NCBI GenBank assembly: GCA_036001245.1
Contig: DASYUL010000049.1
Span: 1-64,000 of the forward strand
Length of the DNA: 64,000 nt
DNA from: Gp7-AA6 sp036001245
Lineage (GTDB): Bacteria > Acidobacteriota > Thermoanaerobaculia > UBA5066 > Gp7-AA6
Direction of reading: 5' to 3'
Shown here: piece by piece, positions 16,663 to 25,307 of the stretch
How the letters are laid out: the number at the start of each line of letters is the position of its first letter
How positions within the stretch are numbered: position 1 is the first letter of the stretch
Notes under the pieces: generated by a model
The model's input: only the letters and a program-made list of their open reading frames with translations
Told to the model about the DNA's origin: nothing
Database searches by the model: none
Made by a program: the position numbers and the translations under genes

Positions 16663-17135
16663 AGGTCTACCTCTCCGGCGCGATCGAGCACGCCGAGGAC
16701 GGCGGAACCGGCTGGCGGCGGGAGCTTTCCGGCCTCCTTCGCGACGAGCTCCGCCACGAGGTGTACGACCCCGCGGCGGACGAGAAGAAGAACCTGACCG
16801 AAGAGGAGCAGGTCGACTTCCGGCGCTGGAAGGTGGAAGACCCGGCGCGGTTCCGCGCAACGGTCCGGAAGATCATCGCGTGGGACCTCGATCGGGTCGA
16901 GAACGAGGCCGACTACCTGATCGCCCTCTGGGATCGGGCGGCCGCTGCCGGCGGAGGCACGGCCGCGGAGGTCACGCTCGCTCACCGGCTGGGAAAGCCA
17001 GTCTATCTGCTGCTCTCCATGCCCGCCGCCGAGGCTTCCGGCTGGGTCCTCGCCGCCGCGACGGAGGTCTTCGGGAGCCTGGAGGCGCTCAAGGCCCGGT
17101 TACGCGAGCGGTTCGGAGGTTCTATGTCATCCTGA
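16659..17135 (+). CDS. nucleoside 2-deoxyribosyltransferase-like protein
   Basis: A 158-residue protein starting MKVYLSGAIEHAEDG, a Rossmann-like first strand and loop. The later DLDRVENEADYLIALWD and GGGTAAEVTLAHRLGKPVYLL fit the nucleoside deoxyribosyltransferase superfamily (PF05014), where the Asp and Glu of such motifs handle the sugar. Relatives cleave or exchange nucleobases of (deoxy)nucleosides or nucleotides. Lying between nth and thymidine kinase, a role in nucleotide salvage or sanitation is plausible. Its ATG overlaps the nth stop (ATGA). The last three codons and stop lie in the hairpin element that begins at 17125. Confidence 0.7.
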   Translation: MKVYLSGAIEHAEDGGTGWRRELSGLLRDELRHEVYDPAADEKKNLTEEEQVDFRRWKVEDPARFRATVRKIIAWDLDRVENEADYLIALWDRAAAAGGGTAAEVTLAHRLGKPVYLLLSMPAAEASGWVLAAATEVFGSLEALKARLRERFGGSMSS

Positions 17136-17209
17136 GACGCCAAGGCGGCGAAGGATCTCTCCCTCGAACCGGGTTTTGAGATTCTTCGGCCTTCGGCCTC
17201 AGAATGACA
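17125..17209. repeat. MITE-like palindromic element, TGTCATcCTGAG/CTCAGaATGACA ends
   Basis: An 85-base element whose 12-base ends are inverted complements with one mismatch. Inner arms GAAGGATCTC and GAGATTCTTC pair as well, so the whole element can fold as one long hairpin. It contains the stop codon of the deoxyribosyltransferase-like gene and ends 11 bases before tdk. The same end motif flanks the larger element at 36584-36785. Confidence 0.7.
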
Positions 17210-17220
17210 TTGGGGGAAGT

Positions 17221-17784
17221 GTGGCGCTAGTCAGGACTCAGCTCGGTTGGATCGAGGTCATCTGCGGAAGCATGTTCTCCGGCAAGAGCGAGGAGCTCAT
17301 CAGACGGCTGCGACGGGCCATCATCGCGAAGCAGCGCGTGCAGATCTTCAAGCCGACGATCGACTCGCGTTCCGATGCGGAGATCGTCTCGCACAGCGAC
17401 ATGCGCATGCCATCGATCTCCGTCGGCTCGAGTGCCGAGCTCACGGACAAGGTCGATCACCGAACCGAGGTGGTCGGAGTCGACGAGGCGCAGTTCTTCG
17501 ATGACGGCCTGATCGAGGCGGCGCAGCGGCTGGCGGATCAGGGCAAGCGCGTGATCATCGCCGGCCTCGACAAGGACTTCCGCGGCATGCCGTTCGGCCC
17601 GATTCCATCACTCATGGCGGTGGCGGAGGAGGTTACGAAGACGCTCGCCATCTGCGTTCGCTGCGGATCCCCGGCGAACAACACGCAGCGCCTCGTGGAG
17701 AGCGACGAGCTCGTCGTCGTCGGGGCCCAGGGGGTCTACGAGGCGCGCTGCCGTCGATGCTTCGAGCCTCCCTCGAGGATCTGA
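17221..17784 (+). CDS. tdk: thymidine kinase (type II)
   Basis: A 187-residue salvage enzyme that phosphorylates thymidine with ATP. It shows the P-loop GSMFSGKSEELIRRLR near residue 13, the Walker B-like VVGVDEAQFFDD, the lid and thymidine-binding region, and a zinc-binding pair CVRCG...CRRCF at the C-terminus. The length matches bacterial type II TKs. The start is GTG 17221, with GGGGGAAG just upstream; earlier in-frame codons belong to the palindromic element. The stop lies within the hairpin at 17777-17804. Confidence 0.95.
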   Translation: MALVRTQLGWIEVICGSMFSGKSEELIRRLRRAIIAKQRVQIFKPTIDSRSDAEIVSHSDMRMPSISVGSSAELTDKVDHRTEVVGVDEAQFFDDGLIEAAQRLADQGKRVIIAGLDKDFRGMPFGPIPSLMAVAEEVTKTLAICVRCGSPANNTQRLVESDELVVVGAQGVYEARCRRCFEPPSRI

Positions 17785-17804
17785 TCCCCGAAGGGGTCAG
17801 ATCC
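17777..17804 (+). repeat. hairpin carrying the GGGGTCAGATCC motif at the tdk stop
   Basis: GGATCTGA-t-CCCC and GGGGTCAGATCC pair over 12 bp around a GAA loop. No T-run follows, so it is not a standard terminator. GGGGTCAG(A/G)TC(C/T) also occurs at 57681-57692 (complement) and as both ends of the element at 61005-61096. Confidence 0.6.
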
Positions 17805-18068
17805 ACATTCAAAAGCCCCATAAAACCGCCGACAAATCAGTTTTCCGAAACCGCGGTGGAAAACCCTGTCGAAATCCCTGCGGAAACCTCTCGAAAAGCG
17901 CGACACGGCGCGGCTCGTCTTCGGTTTGCACCGACTCCTGTGCGACGCCGCAACACTCTATCCATCAGTCAGTTAGGCTCTGTCGACCGAATTCCCCATG
18001 TCGTACGACCGACCTGCACGGAGCGTTCAATTTTTTTCCACATCGACAAGAGCTTTTGCCGCTTGGAC
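17805..18068. other. convergent intergenic region with phased GAAA motifs
   Basis: This is the gap between tdk and the acyl-CoA mutase gene, richer in A+T than its surroundings. GAAA occurs at 17847, 17859, 17871, 17883 and 17893, i.e. with 12, 12, 12 and 10 base spacing, within degenerate repeats of GAAAnCCCTGyc. One TTTTCCACA (18034-18042) is a single mismatch from a DnaA box. No open frame looks coding. Confidence 0.4.
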
Positions 18069-19685
18069 TTAAGGGCGGTGCTCTCCGTACACGCTCTTCA
18101 GGCTCGAGACGATCTCGCCCACGGTCGCACCGGCTCCGACCGCGGTGACGAGCGGCGGCATCAGGTTGCGGTCCTCCCGCGCGTCTCGTTCCAGGTCCGA
18201 CAACGCCGCCGCGGAACGACTTCCTTCGCGCGAGGAGCGGAATGCCTGCAGCCGCTCGACCTGATCCCGCTCGATCTCCGGATCCACGGTGAGCATCGGA
18301 GGTCCTTCCACGCCCTCCTCGCGGAAGGCGTTGACGCCGACGACGATCCGGCGGCCATCTTCGACCTCTTGCTGCGCCTGGTAGGCCGCTTCCTCGATCT
18401 CCCGCTGAACCCACCCGCGTTCGATGGCGGCGACGGCGCCCCCGAACGAGTCGATTTTCTCGATCAACCTCCGGGCGCGCTCTCGGATCTCGTCCGTCCA
18501 CGTCTCGACGAAAGCGGATCCGCCCAGGGGATCTGCGACGTCCGCGACGCCGCTCTCGAACCCGATGACTTGCTGTGTTCGCAGCGCGAGCCGGGCGGCG
18601 CGCTCCGTGGGAAGCGCGAGCGCTTCGTCCGCGGCGTTGGTGTGCAGCGACTGCGTGCCGCCCAGCACGGCCGAGAGCGCCTGGAGCGCGACGCGGACCA
18701 CGTTGACGTCGGGCTGCTGCGCGGTCAGCGTCGACCCCGCCGTCTGCACGTGGAACCGCATGCGCCAGGATCGGGGGTCCTTGGCGCCGAAGCGGTCGCG
18801 CATGATCTCGGCCCAGAGGGAGCGTGCCGCCCGGAACTTCGCGACCTCTTCGAAGAAGTTGGAGTGGGCGTTGAAGAAGAAGGAGATGCGCGGTGCGAAG
18901 GAGTCGACGGCGAGGCCGCGCGCGATCGCCGCCTCGACGTAGGCGATGCCGTTGGCGAGGGTGAACGCGACCTCCTGGACCGCCGTCGAGCCGGCTTCGC
19001 GGATGTGATACCCGGAGATCGAGATGGTGTTCCAGCGCGGGACCTCGCGGCCGCAGAACTCCAGGATGTCGGTCGCGATCTTCAGCGACGGCCGCGGCGG
19101 AAAGACATAAGTTCCGCGCGCGGCGTATTCCTTCAGGATGTCGTTCTGGACCGTTCCCGAAAGCTCCTCCCACGGGATCCCTCTCTCCCTCGCGACCGAG
19201 AGGTGCAGCGCGAGGAGGATGGCCGCGGTCGAGTTGATGGTCATCGAGATCGAGACCTGCCCGAGCGGAAGACCTTCCGTCAAGAGCCGCATGTCCTCGA
19301 TTGTCGAGATCGCCACGCCCGCCTTGCCGACCTCGCCGCGCGCGAGCGGATGGTCGGCGTCATAACCCATCTGCGTCGGCAGGTCGAACGCGACCGAGAG
19401 TCCGGTCTGCCCCTGCTCGAGAAGATACCGATAGCGGCGGTTGGACTCCCGCGCGGAGCCGTACCCGGCATATTGCCGCATCGTCCAGAGACGCCCGCGG
19501 TACATCTGCCGCGTGATGCCGCGGGTGAAGGGAAACTCGCCGGGAGGAGGCTCGCCGTAGAACGGCTCGATCGGGATCCCGGAACTGGTCTCGGTGGGTG
19601 GCGGCGGCTCGCGGACGGCTCGCGGACGGCCCGATTCCGTCGGCGGGCGCGCCCGTTTCTCCTTCACTCTCCGATTGTTGCACAC
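18069..19685 (-). CDS. acyl-CoA mutase large subunit (methylmalonyl-CoA/isobutyryl-CoA mutase family)
   Basis: A 538-residue TIM-barrel half of a cobalamin-dependent acyl-CoA mutase. It shows RQYAGYGSARESNRRYRYLL, TGLSVAFDLPTQMGYD, VSISMTINSTAAI, ISISGYHIREAGSTA and GGTQSLHTNAADEAL, all hallmarks of the substrate-binding subunit. The B12-binding domain is absent, so a separate small subunit must be encoded elsewhere; it is not in this window. The family rearranges methylmalonyl-, isobutyryl- or ethylmalonyl-type CoA esters, and the substrate cannot be fixed from these motifs. The start is GTG 19685 with weak support; another GTG is six codons downstream. It is divergent from the PATAN-HDOD gene. 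Confidence 0.9.
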   Translation of the reverse strand: MCNNRRVKEKRARPPTESGRPRAVREPPPPTETSSGIPIEPFYGEPPPGEFPFTRGITRQMYRGRLWTMRQYAGYGSARESNRRYRYLLEQGQTGLSVAFDLPTQMGYDADHPLARGEVGKAGVAISTIEDMRLLTEGLPLGQVSISMTINSTAAILLALHLSVARERGIPWEELSGTVQNDILKEYAARGTYVFPPRPSLKIATDILEFCGREVPRWNTISISGYHIREAGSTAVQEVAFTLANGIAYVEAAIARGLAVDSFAPRISFFFNAHSNFFEEVAKFRAARSLWAEIMRDRFGAKDPRSWRMRFHVQTAGSTLTAQQPDVNVVRVALQALSAVLGGTQSLHTNAADEALALPTERAARLALRTQQVIGFESGVADVADPLGGSAFVETWTDEIRERARRLIEKIDSFGGAVAAIERGWVQREIEEAAYQAQQEVEDGRRIVVGVNAFREEGVEGPPMLTVDPEIERDQVERLQAFRSSREGSRSAAALSDLERDAREDRNLMPPLVTAVGAGATVGEIVSSLKSVYGEHRP

Positions 19686-19717
19686 CCTTCCGCCGTGGAA
19701 GCGGTGACGGCGCGCTC

Positions 19718-19723
19718 TACAAT
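19718..19723 (+). promoter_or_regulatory. TACAAT -10 box, six bases before a GTG start
   Basis: TACAAT is followed by six bases and then the GTG at 19730. No Shine-Dalgarno is present and no good -35 is visible. It is a leaderless-type arrangement like those at 1835 and 43370. Confidence 0.45.
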
Positions 19724-19729
19724 CGCAGC

Positions 19730-21145
19730 GTGATCCCGCCTTTGCAGGGGCACCTGTCGACGGTCGGATTCGCCGACCTGATCCAGTGGATGGAGTTGAA
19801 CCGGCGGTCGGGCCGGCTGTCGATCATGCGCGGGCGAGATCGGCGCGTGGTCGACTGGAAGGACGGCGAGATCGTGTACGTCTCCGGCTCGCACCCCCGC
19901 GAGCGGCTGGCCGTCTTTCTCCTCCGAACCAAAGCGCTGCCACAGGCGACGATCCATTCGCTGCTCGCGCAGAACTTCACGTCCAGCACAAACCTGACCC
20001 GCTTGATCCTGGAAGGGCGGCACCTCACGATGACCGGACTCTCGCGGCGCGTGGAGGAGGTCGCGCGGAAGCTTCTCTTCGAGATCTTCGAGTGGCGCGA
20101 CGCGGTCTTCCGCTACGACCCGTCGTTCCGCACCGAAAAAATCCTTCGGATCCGGCTCCGCCTCCGACCGCAGGTTCTCTCGTTCCAGGCAGTCAAGAAG
20201 ATCGATGACGCGCGCCGGCGCCGGCGGACCCCGGCCCCGACCGGCTTCCGGGAGGCGCTCTTCGAAAAGGAGCAGCTCGACCGTCGCTACTGGGAGGTCG
20301 TCGAGCGGGCCGGCGACCCTCTCGAGCCGGGCGAGGGGAGACGCCGATTCGAGGAGCTCGACGATTTTGCCGACCGTCTCCGCCGCCGAATCGGGCGCAT
20401 CCAGGCGCTGCGGCCGGTGCACGAGGACTCGGTCGCTCTCCTCCGGGAGCTCCTGAAACGCGAGCCCCTCGAGATCTCAGCGATCGCACAGGTCGCGGCG
20501 CTCGATCCTTTCCTGACGCTCGACCTGCTCGTGCTCGCAAACAGCCTGATCGTCAACCGCCGTCGGTCGGTCGCCACGGCGGGCGAAGCCCTGGAGCTCC
20601 TCGGAACCGCGCCGGTCGAGACGCTTCTGAAGCGGCTGACGAGCCCCGAATTCCCCCGCGTCGCTTCGGAGGACCGCGCGACGATTGCGGTGCGGCGCGC
20701 GAGCATCGCGGCGGCGGTCGCGGCGGAGCGCCGGGCGCCGGAGTTCGGAGTTCCGGCAGACCGCGCGTATGCGCTCGGCCTGCTTCACACGCTCCCGTAT
20801 GCCGATCTTCTGGGGGTGGTCGAAGAGATGGGGATGGCTCCGGGGCGCTTCCGCGCAGCGCTCATCGAAGTGCATCGACCGCTCGTCGGGCGGCTTCGCG
20901 CGGAGGGCTGGAGCCTCCCGCTCGACCTCGAGGCCGTGCTCACCGATGACGGGACCGACGACCGTCCTGCCGCCGCCCTGATCCGAACCGCCCGCGCAAC
21001 GCTGCCGGACTGCGCGCTCGGGCCGCTCCGTGCCGCGGCCGTCCCGGCGCGCGAGGCGCGGGCGACGGCGGTCGAGGTCAACCGTCTCTTCGAGTTTCTC
21101 TCGCTCCCTGCGTCTGGCAGCCACGGAGCGGCGCCGCCGCGTTAA
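19730..21145 (+). CDS. PATAN (DUF4388) - HDOD fusion protein
   Basis: A 471-residue cytoplasmic protein. Residues 1-140 form a PATAN/DUF4388 domain (LQGHLSTVGFADLIQWMELN, SGRLSI, WKDGEIVYVSG). Residues 230-420 form an HDOD domain, related to HD phosphohydrolases but usually lacking catalysis (LLKREPLEISAIAQVAALDP, LVLANSLIVNRR, AGEALELLGTAPVETLL). Both domain types occur in signalling proteins that regulate motility or second-messenger pathways, so a regulatory scaffold is likely. The HD pair of a true phosphohydrolase is not evident. It starts at GTG 19730, close behind a TACAAT box. It may be co-transcribed with the VWFA-related genes downstream (81-base gap). Confidence 0.85.
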   Translation: MIPPLQGHLSTVGFADLIQWMELNRRSGRLSIMRGRDRRVVDWKDGEIVYVSGSHPRERLAVFLLRTKALPQATIHSLLAQNFTSSTNLTRLILEGRHLTMTGLSRRVEEVARKLLFEIFEWRDAVFRYDPSFRTEKILRIRLRLRPQVLSFQAVKKIDDARRRRRTPAPTGFREALFEKEQLDRRYWEVVERAGDPLEPGEGRRRFEELDDFADRLRRRIGRIQALRPVHEDSVALLRELLKREPLEISAIAQVAALDPFLTLDLLVLANSLIVNRRRSVATAGEALELLGTAPVETLLKRLTSPEFPRVASEDRATIAVRRASIAAAVAAERRAPEFGVPADRAYALGLLHTLPYADLLGVVEEMGMAPGRFRAALIEVHRPLVGRLRAEGWSLPLDLEAVLTDDGTDDRPAAALIRTARATLPDCALGPLRAAAVPAREARATAVEVNRLFEFLSLPASGSHGAAPPR

Positions 21146-21226
21146 GACGACCTTCATCTCCGCGCGATCGAGGCTCGGAATCGCCGGAAGCTCTTCTGCG
21201 TTGAGGGAGTGCGGAGAAAGGTCGAG

Positions 21227-22840
21227 ATGAGACACGTCGCAAGAATCCTGCTGACGACTCTTTTCATGGGCTCCTCTGGGATCGTCGCCGCCCAGGAGAG
21301 GCCGCCCACTTTCACGGAGGAAGTCGAGGTCCGGGTCATGGATCTCGACGTCGCCGTGACCGACAAGGCGGGGCGCCCCGTTCCCGGTCTGACCCGCGAC
21401 GACTTCACGGTGCGAATCGGGGGGAGGGTCGTTCCCATCGACTACTTCGCCCGCGTGGACGAAGGAACCATCCACGCGCCGGACCTCGCGACCGCTTCGC
21501 CCGACCAGGTGCTGGCGGCGTATCGGCGCGGGACCGAGGCGTACGTGCCGCGGCACTTCCTGATGTACGTCGACCTCGGACACCTCGCGCCCGACGCGCG
21601 CAAGCGCGGCCTCGAAGGGCTGCGCGACCTGGTCACGAGGATGGGTCCGAACGACATGGCGCGGGTGCTCATGTTCGACCGGCGCTCGAAAGAGCTCACG
21701 GAGTGGACGAACAGCAAGGAGCAGCTCTTCGCGGCGCTCACGAAGATCGAGAAGGCGGGCGTGGGGATGTCGCGCCTGCTCACCGAGCGGCAGACGCTGC
21801 GTGACATCGACTTCACCCGCCGCCGGTCGGAGCGCGAATTCATGGCGCGGAACTACGCGGAGCAGGAGCGCGCCGAGGTGCGCCAGATGCTGAACGACGT
21901 GGGCTCCGAGCTTGCGACGCTCTCCCCGCTCGCCGGCAAGAAGGCGTTCCTGTTCGTGTCGGGAGGCTTCGAGTTCCAGCCCGGCTACGCGATGGCGAGC
22001 TACGCGCTCGGACAGATGAGCCTGCTCGCCCTCGACACGCGGAACATGGGGCCGGAGCTCGAGCAGATCGTTCGGCGAGCGAACGCGTCGGAGATCACGT
22101 TCTACACGGTCGACGCCCGCGGGCTCGAGGGCGGAGGTGTCTCCGCGTCGAACGACGACCCGCTCATGTCTCGGCCGAGCGTCTCGTTTCTCGCGCGGCA
22201 AGACAGCCAGGAAGGCATGATGTTGCTTGCCCGGGAGACCGGGGGCCTCGCGCTTCTCAACTCGAACGACCTCCGGCAGGGGCTCTCGCGCATCTACCAG
22301 GACGCGTCGGTCTACTACTCGATCGGCGTGACGCTCACGAAGCTTCCCCCCGCGGCGTATCAGGACGTGCGCGTCGAGGTGAACCGGCCGGGCGTCGTCG
22401 TCCGCACCCGCCGCGGCTATGCCGCGCGCACCGAGGCGGACCGCGCGCGCGACCGGGTCCAGGCGACGTTGAAGACGAACCTCGCGTACGGCGCCATTCC
22501 GATGACGCTTCGGACCGCGCCGGCGACGAAGCAGGGCGGCAAATTCACGGTGCCGATCTCCGTGACCCTGCCGGCGTCGGCGCTGACGTTCGTGCCCGAC
22601 GGCGGCGGACGCCGCGCGACGGCGGACGTCTCGATCGGCGTCATGGACGACGCCGGGCGGATGAGCGACGTCGCGCAGCAGGAGGCGACGTTCACGCTGC
22701 CCGAGGGGAAAGAGAACGAACCGCTCGTCTACACGGCGACACTGCAGACACGCAAAGGCAACCAGCGGATCGTGGTGAATTTGCGCGATCGGGCGAGCGG
22801 AAAGATGGGTACGGCCAAGGCCGACGTCAGGATCGAATAG
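21227..22840 (+). CDS. acidobacterial VWFA-related domain protein, tandem copy 1
   Basis: A 537-residue exported protein. The signal peptide ends SSGIVAAQ. An N-terminal beta-sandwich region follows (EEVEVRVMDLDVAVTDKAG, LTRDDFTVRIGG), then a von Willebrand factor A-like domain of the acidobacterial family (TIGR03436) from about residue 100 (FLMYVDLGHLAPDARKRGLE...KKAFLFVSGGFEFQPG). The metal-site DxSxS of classic VWFA domains reads DLGHL here, so metal binding is doubtful. A C-terminal beta domain carries DVRVEVNRPGVVVRTRRGYAAR. A GGAGAAAGG ribosome site precedes ATG 21227. The adjacent copy is a close paralogue. Function is unknown, probably an envelope or extracellular binding protein. Confidence 0.87.
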   Translation: MRHVARILLTTLFMGSSGIVAAQERPPTFTEEVEVRVMDLDVAVTDKAGRPVPGLTRDDFTVRIGGRVVPIDYFARVDEGTIHAPDLATASPDQVLAAYRRGTEAYVPRHFLMYVDLGHLAPDARKRGLEGLRDLVTRMGPNDMARVLMFDRRSKELTEWTNSKEQLFAALTKIEKAGVGMSRLLTERQTLRDIDFTRRRSEREFMARNYAEQERAEVRQMLNDVGSELATLSPLAGKKAFLFVSGGFEFQPGYAMASYALGQMSLLALDTRNMGPELEQIVRRANASEITFYTVDARGLEGGGVSASNDDPLMSRPSVSFLARQDSQEGMMLLARETGGLALLNSNDLRQGLSRIYQDASVYYSIGVTLTKLPPAAYQDVRVEVNRPGVVVRTRRGYAARTEADRARDRVQATLKTNLAYGAIPMTLRTAPATKQGGKFTVPISVTLPASALTFVPDGGGRRATADVSIGVMDDAGRMSDVAQQEATFTLPEGKENEPLVYTATLQTRKGNQRIVVNLRDRASGKMGTAKADVRIE

Positions 22841-22861
22841 CGTCCTAGAATCGGAGGCGGG

Positions 22862-24517
22862 ATGCGCCCCCTCTTCGCGCTTTTCATCCGCGGTCGCGCT
22901 CACGCAACGCTCCTCCTCTTTCTCTCCGCGGCGACGGCCGTTCCGCAACAGGCCGCTCCGGGCTTTCGCGAGGAGGTGGAGGTCCGGGTGATGGACCTCG
23001 ACGTCGTGGTCACCGACGGCGCCGGAAAGCCGGTGCCCGATTTGAAACGCGAGGACTTCACCGTCACCATCGGGGGCAACCGGGTCCCGATCGACTATTT
23101 CGCGCGGGTCGACGCGGGCACGATCCATGCGCCGGACCTTGCGACGGCTTCGCCCGATCAGGTGTTGGCGGCCTACCGGCAGGGGGATCAGGCGTACGTG
23201 CCGCGGCACTTCCTGATGTACCTCGAGGTCGGCCACCTGGCCCCCGAAGGAAGAAAGCGGGGACTCGAGGCACTGCGCGACCTGGTCACGCGGATGGGGC
23301 CGAACGACCAAGGACGGGTCGTCGTGTTCGATCGCCGCTCCCGCGAGCTCGCCGAGTGGACGTCGAGCAAGGAGGCTCTCTTCTCCGCGCTGTCGAAGAT
23401 CGAGGAGGCAGGCCCTGGGATGTCGCGGCTGAACGCGGAGCGACAGGCTCTGACCGCCATCGATACGGTCATGGCGCGAACCGCGCGCGACCAGGCCGTC
23501 CACCGGGAGTCGGTTGCCCGACGATACGCCGAAGAGCAGAACGGCGAGGTCCGCCAGATGCTCCAGGACGTGGGCTCCGAGCTCACGACGCTGGCGCCGC
23601 TCGCCGGCAAGAAGACGTTCCTCTTCGTCTCCGGCGGGTTCGACTTCCGCCCCGGCTCCATCATGGCCGCCTACGCGTCCGGGCAGCCGACCGCGCTCTC
23701 CTTCACCATTCGCGATGTCTCGGGCGAGCTCGACGCGCTCGCGCGCCGGGCCAATGCGTCGGAAATCACGTTCTACACGATGGACGCGCGCGGGCTCGAT
23801 CCGGCGGGTGGTTCTTCGGCCGCCGACAATCCGCTGCTCGCCCGCTCCGGGGTCTCCTTCCTCGCGCGGCAGGACAGCCAGGAGGGGATGGTCGTGCTCG
23901 CGCGCGAGACCGGAGGGATCGCCCTTCTGAACTCGAACGACCTCGAGACGGGGGTGGCCCGGATTTACCAGGACACGTCCGTCTACTACTCGATCGGCGT
24001 CACCCTCTCGAAGCTCCCGGGCTCGGGCCACCAGTCCGTGCGAGTCGACGTGAACCGGCCCGGCGTCACGGTGCGCGCTCGCCGCGGCTATGCCCCCTCG
24101 AACGAGGCGGACCGCGCACGAGATCGCGTCCAGGCGGCGCTCCGGACCAATTTCTCCTCCACGGAAATCCCGCTGAAGCTCACGACCGAGCCGGCGACCC
24201 GAAAAGGGAAGCTCTACGAGTTCGGGATCTCGGTGGTGTTCCCGGCGGCCGCCCTGACCTTCGAAACGGCCGGCGGCGCCCGTCGCGCTTCCGCCGACGT
24301 CTCGATCGCGGCCATGGACGACAACGGCCGGATGAGCGAGACGTCCACCGATCAGACCCTGTTCACACTGCCGGAGGGGGCGAACGAGAGGAACTCGGCT
24401 CTCCAGCACAAAACTACGCTCCGGACGCGGAAAGGGAACCATCGGATCGTCGTCACCGTCCGGGACAAGGCGAGCGGGAGGATGGGAACGGCGCGAACGG
24501 ACATTCGTATCGAGTAG
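22862..24517 (+). CDS. acidobacterial VWFA-related domain protein, tandem copy 2
   Basis: A 551-residue exported protein, a tandem duplicate of the gene ending 21 bases upstream. Long stretches are identical or nearly so, such as GTIHAPDLATASPDQVLAAY and SFLARQDSQEGM, and the domain order is the same: signal peptide, beta region (residues 30-90), VWFA-like domain, C-terminal beta domain. The metal-site loop here reads YLEVGHLAP, again without DxSxS. GGAGGCGGG immediately before ATG 22862 serves as ribosome site. Divergence is concentrated in the VWFA helices and the last 120 residues, which suggests old duplication with specialisation. Confidence 0.87.
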   Translation: MRPLFALFIRGRAHATLLLFLSAATAVPQQAAPGFREEVEVRVMDLDVVVTDGAGKPVPDLKREDFTVTIGGNRVPIDYFARVDAGTIHAPDLATASPDQVLAAYRQGDQAYVPRHFLMYLEVGHLAPEGRKRGLEALRDLVTRMGPNDQGRVVVFDRRSRELAEWTSSKEALFSALSKIEEAGPGMSRLNAERQALTAIDTVMARTARDQAVHRESVARRYAEEQNGEVRQMLQDVGSELTTLAPLAGKKTFLFVSGGFDFRPGSIMAAYASGQPTALSFTIRDVSGELDALARRANASEITFYTMDARGLDPAGGSSAADNPLLARSGVSFLARQDSQEGMVVLARETGGIALLNSNDLETGVARIYQDTSVYYSIGVTLSKLPGSGHQSVRVDVNRPGVTVRARRGYAPSNEADRARDRVQAALRTNFSSTEIPLKLTTEPATRKGKLYEFGISVVFPAAALTFETAGGARRASADVSIAAMDDNGRMSETSTDQTLFTLPEGANERNSALQHKTTLRTRKGNHRIVVTVRDKASGRMGTARTDIRIE

Positions 24518-24568
24518 TCAGGGTCGTTCGACCTGGCCATGGGATGCTGCCATACGGCCGTTTGCTCT

Positions 24569-25285
24569 CTACCGGCCGCGTCGAGCGGCCGCGAAGAACG
24601 TCTTTCGGTGGAGGAGGCTGTTCTCATGGCCGAGCAGGAGATGCGTCACCCAGTCTGACTCGGTGATCAGCAGACGCGGATCCGGCGCATTCACGGGCAG
24701 ATCGAAGACGAGCCGCGTCACGTAGGACTCCCCTGGCTTCAACGGCTGGGTCAACGCAACCTGCGGTCCGGCCGCAGCCTCGAGCGCCCGCTGGCCCGCC
24801 GGATCGACGGCGTAATTTCCTCCCGATCCGTCCACCACCCGAACCCGGCGCGGATTCGGAGTCAGCGAGACGTCGCGCGGACGTTGCGATGAGATCGTCT
24901 CCTCGTCGAACCGGACCCGGAGAGTCACGACCCAGTACGCACCTCGCGCCTCCGACCGCGATGCGCCCTCGCCGATACTCTCGGCTGACTGCGTCTCGAT
25001 GACCGAATAGGCGAGGTGACAGTCGACCTCGCAGAAGTACTTCTCGTCGCCGGGCCGGGCGACCTGCTCGCGGCTGACGGCGGAGAGACCGTAGAGGATC
25101 ACCAGATATAGCACTCCCGCGGCGACTGCGCCGGCGAGAACGAGTCGGGCCAGCCGGGTCCTCCGCGTGACCATCAGAACGGCCGCCGTGCCGAGGGCGA
25201 CGAGCTCGCCCGCGGCGAGCGCCACGAAGGAGATCACCGCCACGGGCGCGGGAACGAGCTGAAAATTGAAGAAGAAATGCCGCAT
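24569..25285 (-). CDS. unknown membrane-anchored protein
   Basis: A 238-residue protein with two N-terminal transmembrane helices (PVAVISFVALAAGELVALGTAAVLM and ARLVLAGAVAAGVLYLVILYG). A soluble beta-rich domain follows (residues 75-238) with paired cysteines in YFCEVDCHLAYSV and a late LKPGESYVTRLVFDLP strand pair, resembling exported DUF4352-type beta sandwiches. It lies downstream of the winged-helix regulator gene on the same strand, separated by a gap containing CTTTG-n5-CAAAG. It may be that regulator's target. Function is unknown. Confidence 0.72.
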   Translation of the reverse strand: MRHFFFNFQLVPAPVAVISFVALAAGELVALGTAAVLMVTRRTRLARLVLAGAVAAGVLYLVILYGLSAVSREQVARPGDEKYFCEVDCHLAYSVIETQSAESIGEGASRSEARGAYWVVTLRVRFDEETISSQRPRDVSLTPNPRRVRVVDGSGGNYAVDPAGQRALEAAAGPQVALTQPLKPGESYVTRLVFDLPVNAPDPRLLITESDWVTHLLLGHENSLLHRKTFFAAARRGR

Positions 25286-25307
25286 TGCTCAAGCGAGCTT
25301 TAAAGTT

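Noticed and set aside
17805..18068. Replication origin at the phased GAAA region
   Set aside because: Only one near-match to a DnaA box and no dnaA, dnaN, gyr or parAB neighbours; kept only as a low-interest observation.
20477..24442. A 1321-codon open frame on the minus strand opposite the PATAN-HDOD and VWFA genes
   Set aside because: Low-complexity Arg/His/Leu composition and no family motif; the plus-strand genes have signal peptides, ribosome sites and conserved domains.
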